From contig NZ_BBCG01000023.1 in NCBI RefSeq assembly GCF_001311925.1, positions 1 through 52,824 of the forward strand: a stretch of 52,824 bases of DNA, given 5' to 3'. The position numbers and the translations under genes are program-made. Numbering within the stretch: the first letter of the stretch is position 1; every line of letters starts with the position of its first letter. Shown piece after piece: positions 1 through 6,639 of this stretch. The DNA comes from Cellulosilyticum ruminicola JCM 14822. GTDB lineage: Bacteria > Bacillota > Clostridia > Lachnospirales > Cellulosilyticaceae. The notes under the pieces were generated by a model. It was not told where the DNA came from and ran no database searches. It saw only the letters and a list, made by a program, of their open reading frames with translations.

Positions 1-74
1 ATACATTTATCGTTAGGCACAAATCGTTAATACAAATTATGTTTAATACGATTCACTAAAATCTATCATTATTG

Positions 75-94
75 TGTTCAGTTTTCAAAGTACA
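75..94 (-). promoter_or_regulatory. rRNA-operon leader, boxA-like element
   Basis: On the minus strand this reads as a TTTGAAAACTGAACA-type segment, which is common in clostridial rRNA leaders near the antitermination site. It lies just downstream of two tandem consensus promoters facing off the left edge. I infer that a 16S rRNA gene starts beyond position 1; no rRNA sequence itself is in the window. Confidence 0.5.
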
Positions 95-104
95 ATACTT
101 GACT

Positions 105-133
105 AGTATATCAAATCGCTTGATACTTGTCAA
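105..133 (-). promoter_or_regulatory. Strong promoter P2, probable rRNA operon
   Basis: The minus strand carries TTGACA (128-133), a 17-bp spacer and TATACT (105-110). It is second in tandem with the promoter at 179-208 and precedes a boxA-like leader. No gene follows on this strand before the window ends. Tandem near-consensus promoters are typical of rRNA operons. Confidence 0.65.
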
Positions 134-178
134 GTAATTATTTCCCTTCATCAGCCCAGTAATGTGCTGACTCAAAGA

Positions 179-208
179 ATTATACTAGATTGTATCACTA
201 TTTGTCAA
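179..208 (-). promoter_or_regulatory. Strong promoter P1, probable rRNA operon
   Basis: The minus strand carries TTGACA (203-208), an 18-bp spacer and a perfect TATAAT (179-184). It lies directly downstream of the stop codon of the DUF45 gene, so it serves whatever lies beyond the left edge rather than that gene. Confidence 0.65.
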
Positions 209-214
209 CACATT

Positions 215-913
215 TTATAAGCTTAATTGATTTTTATTTTCTTGGATCCATTCTGCACTCTTTCTGTAGTTTGGAAGAACTTTTTCTAACTTCTTAGTTG
301 CAGCTTCTTTATCTTCATTATTAATGTAGCATAAACTACTTACAATAACGTAATCCATTACATCTGCAGTTACCATACCTAATCTTACATTTGCAAAGAT
401 ATTATTACTATTAGCACGGAAGAATACATTTGAATCATCTGCTACTGTAATTTCTTTTGGTACTTTTTCAAATTGTTCACTATAAGCTTTTAATCTTTCC
501 TTGATTTTAGCCTCAACTTTGCCTTTGTACCATTCAATAATAGCATTTCTAATTTCAGCTTTGTCATTTGTGTTTGTTTCTACAACAAATTTACCTCTTG
601 CCATTTTTACCTTAATAGGTCCTTCTGCTACTTCAATAATTTCTAAACCATAATTCTTACCTACATAAGTGTATTGGTCTAATAATTTAACTTCTTCTAC
701 TCTTTTAAGTTCTACTGCATTCTTTGCAAGTTCATTAGCAATCCAAGGAGCATGTCCTTTTACTTTATCCATTACAGCAAATACTGGTGTCCCTATTGGA
801 GCCATTACACTAACTTTTCCATCAGCATCAATATTAATGGAGATTGCTCTAGTTTTTTTATAGGTTAGCTCATAGGTTATTTTGGTGCCTTTGTAATCAA
901 AGTGTAGTTTCAT
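215..913 (-). CDS. DUF45 (YgjP-like) metallopeptidase-fold protein, catalytically degenerate
   Basis: This 232-aa protein has the overall length and pattern of the YgjP/DUF45 (M48-like, WLM) family: an N-terminal beta-rich part with an RAISINIDADGKVSVMAP stretch, a WYKGKVEAKIKERL helix, and a C-terminal PNYRKSAEWIQEN end matching the family's usual PDYKERRKWL. The catalytic parts are gone. Where the family has HELCH this protein has SSLCY, and the conserved RWGSC and NHSKKFW segments are also replaced. It should not bind zinc in the usual way, so I call it a pseudoenzyme. The start is set by AAGGGG upstream of the ATG. The family assignment is mine from pattern memory; the cellular role is unknown. 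Confidence 0.7.
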   Translation of the reverse strand: MKLHFDYKGTKITYELTYKKTRAISINIDADGKVSVMAPIGTPVFAVMDKVKGHAPWIANELAKNAVELKRVEEVKLLDQYTYVGKNYGLEIIEVAEGPIKVKMARGKFVVETNTNDKAEIRNAIIEWYKGKVEAKIKERLKAYSEQFEKVPKEITVADDSNVFFRANSNNIFANVRLGMVTADVMDYVIVSSLCYINNEDKEAATKKLEKVLPNYRKSAEWIQENKNQLSL

Positions 914-1084
914 TTTAGTACCCCTTCATTTTTTAATCCATGTTTAATTCTAAGAACAAACATTGTTTATTATATCAAATCCCAACAATTTTGTACATAT
1001 CTAAGTTCACATATATGCAACGAAATATAATTTATTATTCCATTATTTCTAGATTTTTATTTACATCAATAGTAATTTTATATA

Positions 1085-1113
1085 TTTATCACACTATTCT
1101 AATATGTTATAAT
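1085..1113 (+). promoter_or_regulatory. Extended -10 promoter for the 1175 gene
   Basis: A TATAAT at 1108-1113 is preceded by TG at 1105-1106 (extended -10). A weak -35-like TTTATC sits 17 bp upstream at 1085-1090. The rest of the 914-1174 gap is AT-rich with nothing else recognised. Confidence 0.45.
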
Positions 1114-1174
1114 ATATAAAACTCCAAAAATATCCTATAATAGAAGATATTTTAATATGAGAAAGGAGATTACA

Positions 1175-1582
1175 ATGCCAGATAATAATAGCGAACTACA
1201 AGATTTCCAAGTTTTTATAAGTACAGTTCTAATCCGCAACAAAAGTATCCTCGATCAAACAACTAAACTTCAGGATGCCTGTACACACCTTTGTCGTAAC
1301 ATTTCTAAAGCATCAACAACCTGTGGCTGTATTACAATCAATGCTTCTAAGCAACCTTATTTCATTAATGATGAAGTTTCTTTAGGCGAACTACGAACTT
1401 TACTTAGTTCACATGTTAACGGTAAGCTATGTCCATCTTGTGAAGAACTCATCTCGAAAGAAATGGGGCGTGTACTTTTTTATTTAGGCGCCATTGCAAA
1501 TACATTTAACATTCCACTCGATAAAGTACTTGAAGATGAAAAATATCGTACTTCTCTATTAGGAGAATATTCATTGCGTTAA
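1175..1582 (+). CDS. Small Cys-containing protein with MazG-like C-terminal helices
   Basis: This 135-aa protein has four cysteines in two pairs (CGC near residue 51 and CPSC near residue 89) and a C-terminal stretch, GRVLFYLGAIANTFNIPLDK, that resembles the helix of MazG-type nucleotide pyrophosphohydrolases (GDVLFYLxxLANxLxIxLxE). The MazG acidic metal-binding motif is not clearly complete, so activity is uncertain. An upstream in-frame ATG exists at 1157, but AAAGGAG placed before the ATG at 1175 makes that the better start. It stands alone with its own extended -10 promoter, between a divergent DUF45 gene and a NUDIX gene. I do not recognise a named family with confidence. Confidence 0.6.
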   Translation: MPDNNSELQDFQVFISTVLIRNKSILDQTTKLQDACTHLCRNISKASTTCGCITINASKQPYFINDEVSLGELRTLLSSHVNGKLCPSCEELISKEMGRVLFYLGAIANTFNIPLDKVLEDEKYRTSLLGEYSLR

Positions 1583-1643
1583 TACCTCCTATTATTATAA
1601 TGGATAAGAATCTATTATTTCACACAATCTACTTAATAATATA

Positions 1644-1652
1644 TGTTATAAT
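1644..1652 (+). promoter_or_regulatory. Extended -10 promoter for the NUDIX gene
   Basis: TGTTATAAT (TG plus TATAAT at 1647-1652) lies 38 bp before the NUDIX start codon. The core repeats the ATGTTATAAT seen before the previous gene. No convincing -35 is visible, as is common for extended -10 promoters. Confidence 0.45.
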
Positions 1653-1689
1653 CATTTCATATTACAAATGAAAAATCTAGGAGGCTTAT

Positions 1690-2166
1690 ATGAATCTACG
1701 ACCAAGAGCTGCCGCAATCATTCTAAACGAAAAGAAAGAATTACTTGTTCTACAACTGAAAGATCCTGTAACTCATTTTGAATGGTGGACTCTTCCTGGT
1801 GGAGGCATGGAAGGTGAAGAAAGTGTAATTGATACAATCGTCCGCGAAGTTGAAGAAGAGTGCAATATTCACTGTCGTCCTATCCGTCTAATTTATGTCA
1901 GTGAATATGTAGATTATAAAATCAACACACATCATTTAGGTCTTTTCTTTCTTACTCAAGTAGATGACATCGAAAACTTAAAGCCTGGTATGGATCCTGA
2001 AATAGAACAACAGTTTATTATAAATTGTCGTTTCATTTCTGAAAGCGATTTAAAGGCTTCTCACATTCCAATTTATCCACCTGTATTCAAAGAACAATTT
2101 TGGATAGATTTAAAAGATAACTTTATAGGACACGAAATTTATCAACGAGGTCAATTAACCACTTAA
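1690..2166 (+). CDS. NUDIX hydrolase
   Basis: This 158-aa single-domain NUDIX protein carries a complete Nudix box (GGGMEGEE followed by REVEEEC, roughly residues 37-59), matching Gx5Ex7REUxEExGU with Cys at the last small position. The family hydrolyses nucleoside-diphosphate-linked compounds. The substrate cannot be told from sequence; the short size fits a housecleaning ADP-ribose or (d)NTP-type enzyme. AGGAGG lies 6 bp before the ATG. The gene is monocistronic, with its own extended -10 promoter and a strong terminator that begins inside the last codons. Confidence 0.85.
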   Translation: MNLRPRAAAIILNEKKELLVLQLKDPVTHFEWWTLPGGGMEGEESVIDTIVREVEEECNIHCRPIRLIYVSEYVDYKINTHHLGLFFLTQVDDIENLKPGMDPEIEQQFIINCRFISESDLKASHIPIYPPVFKEQFWIDLKDNFIGHEIYQRGQLTT

Positions 2167-2202
2167 AACAAGTTCCAAACGCTTGTTTTAAGTGGCTTTT
2201 TT
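2159..2202 (+). terminator. Intrinsic terminator of the NUDIX gene
   Basis: A 14-bp perfect stem (CCACTTAAAACAAG, 2159-2172, paired with 2182-2195) is followed by CTTTTTT. The left arm overlaps the stop codon. Confidence 0.85.
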
Positions 2203-2206
2203 ATAA

Positions 2207-2238
2207 AAAAGCAGACAACATATGTGTTGTCTGCTTTT
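2207..2238 (-). terminator. Intrinsic terminator of the AbgT gene
   Basis: A 14-bp perfect stem (2207-2220 with 2225-2238) with a 4-base loop is followed by a T-run on the minus strand. It sits 5 bp after the AbgT stop and back-to-back with the NUDIX terminator. Confidence 0.85.
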
Positions 2239-2243
2239 AACAT

Positions 2244-3134
2244 TTAGAATCCTAATGAAAGTCCAAATGTAAAGAATCCGATTAATGCTGTTGACCAAAT
2301 TACTAAGAATGTAATTGAGTAAGGGAACATTAAGCTTACTAAATCACCTACTGAGTATTCTGGTTTGTATTTTCTCATAAATACTAATATTAAACCTGCA
2401 TATGACATAAGTGGTGTAATAATATTAGTTGATGAGTCAGCTACTCTATATGCAGCTGCTACGATATCTGGTGTCATATGATTATTTACTTGATATAACA
2501 TTGGTACAAAGATTGGTCCAAGTAACATCCATTTAGATGTCATACCACCAACGAATAAATTGATGATTGCTGTTACAATAATAAATCCAATGATAAGTAA
2601 GATTGGATAATCTGAAAGTCCCATGCTTTGAAGTGCTGTTGCACCTAAGTAAGTAATATATGTGCCAAGTTGTGATTGGCTTAAAAGTGCTAAGAAGTTG
2701 TATGAGAAGAATGTAAGTACAATTACAGCTCCCATTGAACTCATGGATTTAGACATTGCTTTAACAACGTCATCTGCTTTTTTGAACATACCAACTTTTA
2801 CACCATAGAATAAACCTGGTACAAAGAATAAGAATGTAATAATTAAGATAATGTTGTTAAGGAATGGTGTTACTTTTTTCCCTTCTTCACTTACATATGA
2901 AGCAAGAGGTCCCATACCAAGTACTACTACGATAGCTGTTGCTACTAAAAGACCAATTCCAGCCCAAGCAAGAGCTTTATCCTCTTCTGGTTTTACTGTG
3001 AAATCATCAAAATTCATATCAGCTGGAATAATATATTCTTGTTTTTCAAGTTTTGGTTTAATAATTCTACTTGTAACAAATCCACCTACAAGTGTTAAGA
3101 TGAATGTTGAAATTGCCACGAAATAATAGTGCAT
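2244..3134 (-). CDS. AbgT-family transporter, C-terminal part (frameshifted)
   Basis: This is the C-terminal ~297 residues of an AbgT-type (p-aminobenzoyl-glutamate) inner-membrane transporter. It has several hydrophobic spans and a SSTNIITPLMSYAGLI segment typical of the family's last helices. The reading frame differs by one from the N-terminal part at 3095-3781. In this frame, coding continues upstream of the first Met as VNAAGTALNASTMHYYF, which joins naturally to the other half after GVPI. I therefore treat both as one ~513-aa gene broken by a missing base near 3168-3178. AbgT members import p-aminobenzoyl-glutamate or export sulfonamides; which applies here is unknown. Confidence 0.7.
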   Translation of the reverse strand: MHYYFVAISTFILTLVGGFVTSRIIKPKLEKQEYIIPADMNFDDFTVKPEEDKALAWAGIGLLVATAIVVVLGMGPLASYVSEEGKKVTPFLNNIILIITFLFFVPGLFYGVKVGMFKKADDVVKAMSKSMSSMGAVIVLTFFSYNFLALLSQSQLGTYITYLGATALQSMGLSDYPILLIIGFIIVTAIINLFVGGMTSKWMLLGPIFVPMLYQVNNHMTPDIVAAAYRVADSSTNIITPLMSYAGLILVFMRKYKPEYSVGDLVSLMFPYSITFLVIWSTALIGFFTFGLSLGF

Positions 3135-3781
3135 TGTTGATGCATTAAGTGCAGTTCCTGCTGCATTAACAATGGTACACCTTGTGCTTCAGCAAACGCC
3201 TTCGCATTTGTACCAAGAATAACGTCTACTGGTGTAGCTGGAAGTAAGTTCGCACTGAAACCAGCAGATACCCCCGCGAATGCTGCTGCCATACCGATTA
3301 ATGGATTTTTCTTAAGACCTGCATATAAAAGTCCTGCAAGTGGAATAAGAATAACGTACCCAGCATCTGTTGCGATACTACTCATAATCCCTAAAAATAC
3401 AAGTACATATGGTAAGAATTTGTCTGATACTTTAAGTCCTACTTTTTTAATAAGTGTTGAAAGAAGCCCTGACTCTTCTGCAAGTCCTACCCCTAACATT
3501 ACTACGAGAATTGTCCCGAGAACCCCTCCACCGTATTGTAACCAGTTTGTTGTAAGTGCATTATCAAAAATCCATCTAATGTTCTCTGAACTAAACATGT
3601 TTTTGATTTGATAACTGATTGCACTACCATCAGCTGCTAATGTGCTAAACTCTTTACCACCTAAAACTAAAGTGATAAACATTGTAATCACATATAATCC
3701 TATAAAGATAATAACAGGATCTGGAATATTTTTACCAATTCTTTCAATCAAAGATTGTTTGTTTTTATCTTTGCTTTTCAT
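3095..3781 (-). CDS. AbgT-family transporter, N-terminal part (frameshifted)
   Basis: This is the N-terminal half of an AbgT transporter. A hydrophilic basic start (MKSKDKNKQSLIERIG) is followed by the family segment IPDPVIIFIGLYVI, TDAGYVILIPLAGLLY and AGFSANLLPATPVDVILGT. After GVP the frame runs into an unrelated tail and stops, while the correct continuation lies one base away. Restoring one A near 3170 (GTACCAATTGTT) rejoins it. The start at 3781 follows a strong GAGGAGGAAAG site; an upstream in-frame Met at 3808 is less likely. A promoter lies at 3893-3921. If the break is real, the transporter is dead; if a sequencing error, it is full length. Confidence 0.7.
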   Translation of the reverse strand: MKSKDKNKQSLIERIGKNIPDPVIIFIGLYVITMFITLVLGGKEFSTLAADGSAISYQIKNMFSSENIRWIFDNALTTNWLQYGGGVLGTILVVMLGVGLAEESGLLSTLIKKVGLKVSDKFLPYVLVFLGIMSSIATDAGYVILIPLAGLLYAGLKKNPLIGMAAAFAGVSAGFSANLLPATPVDVILGTNAKAFAEAQGVPLLMQQELHLMHQQCTIISWQFQHSS

Positions 3782-3892
3782 AACTTTCCTCCTCGTTGAT
3801 TCTAACATGAGTATTTACATATCTTTTATATCGCTTATTTCTATCTCGCATATAAACACTATTTTATTATGTTAAGTTTTTAACTGGTTCTC

Positions 3893-3921
3893 ATTATAAC
3901 AACAAGTTTTTTATTTTGCAA
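3893..3921 (-). promoter_or_regulatory. Promoter of the AbgT gene
   Basis: The minus strand has TTGCAA (3916-3921), a 17-bp spacer and TATAAT (3893-3898), 112 bp upstream of the transporter start. No operator-like inverted repeat was noticed next to it. Confidence 0.6.
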
Positions 3922-4292
3922 GCTTTGTTTTGCAAAAAAATTATTACGACTGTTATTTCAGATATTCATAAAATCAGCGCATCCTTTGTCTTTCATAGTA
4001 ATTCTCTTATTTTATTCTCTGATTTTCCTTCTATAATTATCTAACCTATAGTGAAATTCGCAATTTACCCCAATCATTCCTGCATATTTTACATTTTTAT
4101 GTATTCCGTTACTACATTTTCCCTATTTCATCCTCACTTCTTTTATGGTAACACGCTACTTTTTATGTTATCTTTAATATCGCATAGTTAAATAATTTGA
4201 TGTATTTTTTAATTGTATATTTGTCTTTATTACTCGAACTATTTAAAAGAATATTTTCATTTAATATTTTTTTCAAACCAAGACTAATTGCT
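3922..4292. other. Non-coding AT-rich gap
   Basis: About 370 bases with no credible gene on either strand and no strong hairpin. It separates the AbgT promoter from the ferredoxin remnant. Confidence 0.5.
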
Positions 4293-4463
4293 ATAAAAGC
4301 TATAGTAAACTAAAATATTTGTATTGGATACAGACTTTGTGTTTTCATGTGTAAAGATAGTCTTGCACAAAGTACTTCTAATATAATCACTGAAACTATG
4401 ATAGAAACTGCTACTGAAGTTGCAGACTATTGTCCTGTTAATGCAATTACAATTGAATACTAA
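4293..4463 (+). pseudogene. Decayed ferredoxin remnant
   Basis: Read in one frame, this stretch gives KAIVN, a stop, then NICIGYRLCVFMC and finally VADYCPVNAITIEY. That is the shape of a short clostridial ferredoxin (KAIVNxxxCIGCGLCxxxCP ... ADxCPVNAITIE). The second cluster cysteine is Tyr, the start codon position is ATA, a TAA stop lies five residues in, and the middle is shortened. An ATG at 4347 leaves only a 38-codon open frame. I see no ribosome binding site, so I call it a dead gene copy. Confidence 0.6.
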
Positions 4464-4517
4464 TCTCTCACTATATATAAGGAAGTTTTTTTAATTTTTT
4501 CTTTATATATAGATAAA

Positions 4518-4571
4518 AACAAAAGGGGTTATTGAAATATCGTAATATATATTTCAATAACCCCTTTTGTT
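4518..4571 (-). terminator. Intrinsic terminator of radA
   Basis: A 23-bp perfect stem (4518-4540 with 4549-4571) is followed by T-rich sequence on the minus strand, 30 bp after the radA stop. A weaker hairpin (CTATATATAA arms) lies just upstream, around 4470-4512. Confidence 0.85.
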
Positions 4572-4600
4572 CATTAACTAATTAATTGTTAGAATTCTTC

Positions 4601-6001
4601 CTAGAAAGGAATATTTTTGTCTTCCTCAAACACACTCCAAATTACTTCACTTAATGTATTCTTCTCTATAATTTGCAGGTTTTTTAATTTTAAATCACGT
4701 TGAATTGACTTTCTCGCTACATAAGCTTTTTGATAACCCATACGATCCGCTTCTCGAAGTCTAGCTTCTAAAGTTGGCACTCTTTTTAATTCTCCCGTCA
4801 AACCAATATCCGCTATAAATAGTGTACTATTTGGAATGCTCTTACCTTTTTCAGAAGATACAACACTCATAATAATAGCTAAGTTGGCTGCTTGTTCTTT
4901 TAACTTCAAACCACCTGTAGTCTTTACAACTACATTTTTATCATATAATTGAATCTTTCCACGTTGTTCTAATATCGAGATAAGTGTATTAAGCTGTTCT
5001 CGTTTAATATTTTCACTAATTCTTGAAGGATATGGAGTAAATGAAGTGCTTACTAAACTTTCTACCTCTACAATAATCGGTCTTGTTCCTTCTCTTACAA
5101 CGGTCAAAGCACAGCCTGATACTTTGTCATCTTCTTCCCTATCTGTCATAAAATATTCAGAAGGGTTTTCAATTGGTTCCATCCCTTTTTCCGTCATAGC
5201 AAAAAATGCGGCCTCTCCTGTAGAACCAAAACGATTTTTAGATGCAATAATACCTCTAAGCTCTTCACCACTTTCTCCTTCTATAATCAGTACAGCATCT
5301 ACTAAGTGTTCAAGGGCTCTTACCCCTGCAATTTCATCATCTTTGGTCATTTGCCCTACTACAATAACAGCTCTTGGTTTTTTACTTCCTTTGGCAACAT
5401 GTAATAAAGCATTGGCGCATTCCATAGTTTGCACAGGACTACCTGGTCTTGAACTATGTTCTTCCATAATAAATGTTTGGATACTATCTACAATGATTAA
5501 ATCTGCATCGATTTCTTCAATCACAGCTAATACATTATTCATACTTACATCAGAGTGAATCCAAATATTAGGATGTACAGAATCTAATATACGTTCTGCA
5601 CGATTTTTAATTTGTCCTTCACTTTCTTCCCCTGAAGCATATAATACATTTAACCCTTGGCTTGCTATATCCTGTGCCACTTGAAGTAATAATGTAGATT
5701 TTCCTGCTCCTGGTCTTGCTGTAATAATCGTCATAGAATCTTTTACAATTCCGCCACCCATTACACGGTTAAACTCACTAATGTTTGTAATAATACGTTC
5801 TGAAGTACTCCCTGAAACATCTACAAGTCTTTTAGTTGCAATATTTCCTTTTACAACACGAGAACCACCAACTTTTCTTACTTGTTCTGGTGCTTGTTCA
5901 ATAATTGTATTCCATTCTTTACAGCCATCACATTTCCCTTGCCATTTTGAATATACTTGTCCACAACTTGTACATACATATATTTGTTTTGGTTTTGCCA
6001 T
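4601..6001 (-). CDS. radA: DNA repair protein RadA (Sms)
   Basis: This 466-aa protein has full-length RadA architecture. An N-terminal zinc finger (C10, C13, C24, C27) is followed by a RecA-like ATPase with Walker A ARPGAGKST (~residues 94-102) and Walker B LIIVDSI, the RadA-specific KNRFG motif, and a C-terminal Lon-like domain (VLTG-type segment reading FIADIGLTGELKRVP). RadA drives branch migration during recombination and transformation. It is transcribed alone, with GGAAAGAG before the ATG and a strong terminator after it. The Walker A reads ARPGAGKST rather than the commoner GxPGIGKST, a mild variant that keeps the Lys and Ser/Thr. Confidence 0.95.
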   Translation of the reverse strand: MAKPKQIYVCTSCGQVYSKWQGKCDGCKEWNTIIEQAPEQVRKVGGSRVVKGNIATKRLVDVSGSTSERIITNISEFNRVMGGGIVKDSMTIITARPGAGKSTLLLQVAQDIASQGLNVLYASGEESEGQIKNRAERILDSVHPNIWIHSDVSMNNVLAVIEEIDADLIIVDSIQTFIMEEHSSRPGSPVQTMECANALLHVAKGSKKPRAVIVVGQMTKDDEIAGVRALEHLVDAVLIIEGESGEELRGIIASKNRFGSTGEAAFFAMTEKGMEPIENPSEYFMTDREEDDKVSGCALTVVREGTRPIIVEVESLVSTSFTPYPSRISENIKREQLNTLISILEQRGKIQLYDKNVVVKTTGGLKLKEQAANLAIIMSVVSSEKGKSIPNSTLFIADIGLTGELKRVPTLEARLREADRMGYQKAYVARKSIQRDLKLKNLQIIEKNTLSEVIWSVFEEDKNIPF

Positions 6002-6085
6002 TTTTCTCTTTCCTATTCTATTTGTTTTTATATTTATATTAATAAGCTTTTCTTAGTATATACCAACTTTGCTATTTTTGATACC

Positions 6086-6131
6086 AAATAAAGAGACTAC
6101 CTAAAGAATTCTTTAGGTAGTCTCTTTATTT
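6086..6131 (-). terminator. Intrinsic terminator, near-perfect palindrome
   Basis: A 21-bp perfect stem (6086-6106 with 6111-6131) with an AATT loop overlaps the stop codon of the 6130-6546 gene by two bases and can act in both directions. radA is transcribed from the other side. Confidence 0.8.
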
Positions 6132-6546
6132 ATTTCATTACTTTCTTTAAGATTACTTCTTGTGCTCTTTGACCGCACTCTACATTGAAACTTACTTTTC
6201 CTGATAAATTAGATTTAACATTTCCAACTGTCATATCGTCAATCATAAGTTTGTACTCTGTATTAGTTTCTAATTCTAATGTAATTTGTGAACTTTCATT
6301 TCCTTCTACATTAAAACTTACTTCTTGATCTGTTATTTTAAAATCATGAACAGTTGTACCTGGTAATGATTCATATACAAGCGCACCATCTCTTTTAAGT
6401 TTAGTTACTTCGTAAAAAGTCTTCGCTTTGTATAACCTTCCTTCTACCTCAAAGTTTTCAACTTTAGTTTTTGATTGAAGTTCATAGTTTCCAAAGCTAA
6501 GTGCCCCATTTTCTTCTACCCTAATAATTTCATTTACAACAGCCAT
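6130..6546 (-). CDS. Conserved clostridial beta-rich protein of unknown function
   Basis: This 138-aa soluble protein has no signal peptide or membrane span. It contains alternating hydrophobic strands and a C-terminal part (EYKLMIDDMTVGNVKSNLSG) that looks like a small beta-sandwich. I recall similar proteins in many Clostridia, sometimes labelled endosialidase, but nothing here resembles a sialidase catalytic domain, so I do not transfer that name. The start at 6546 follows TTGGAGGATTTAGCA; an upstream Met at 6561 lacks a site. It is monocistronic with a long palindromic terminator. Confidence 0.65.
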   Translation of the reverse strand: MAVVNEIIRVEENGALSFGNYELQSKTKVENFEVEGRLYKAKTFYEVTKLKRDGALVYESLPGTTVHDFKITDQEVSFNVEGNESSQITLELETNTEYKLMIDDMTVGNVKSNLSGKVSFNVECGQRAQEVILKKVMK

Positions 6547-6639
6547 TGCTAAATCCTCCAATGCTTTTCTCTCTTTAATAATGTATTATTACTTTATTAT
6601 ACATGATTCACTAAAAGAAGTATACATTTTTGTTATTTT

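Noticed and set aside
5046-5558. 170-codon plus-strand open frame opposite radA
   Set aside because: Antisense shadow of a well-conserved gene; no ribosome site and no sensible protein.
6130-6546. Annotation as endosialidase
   Set aside because: No sialidase catalytic motif and far too short; the label is probably an inherited error.
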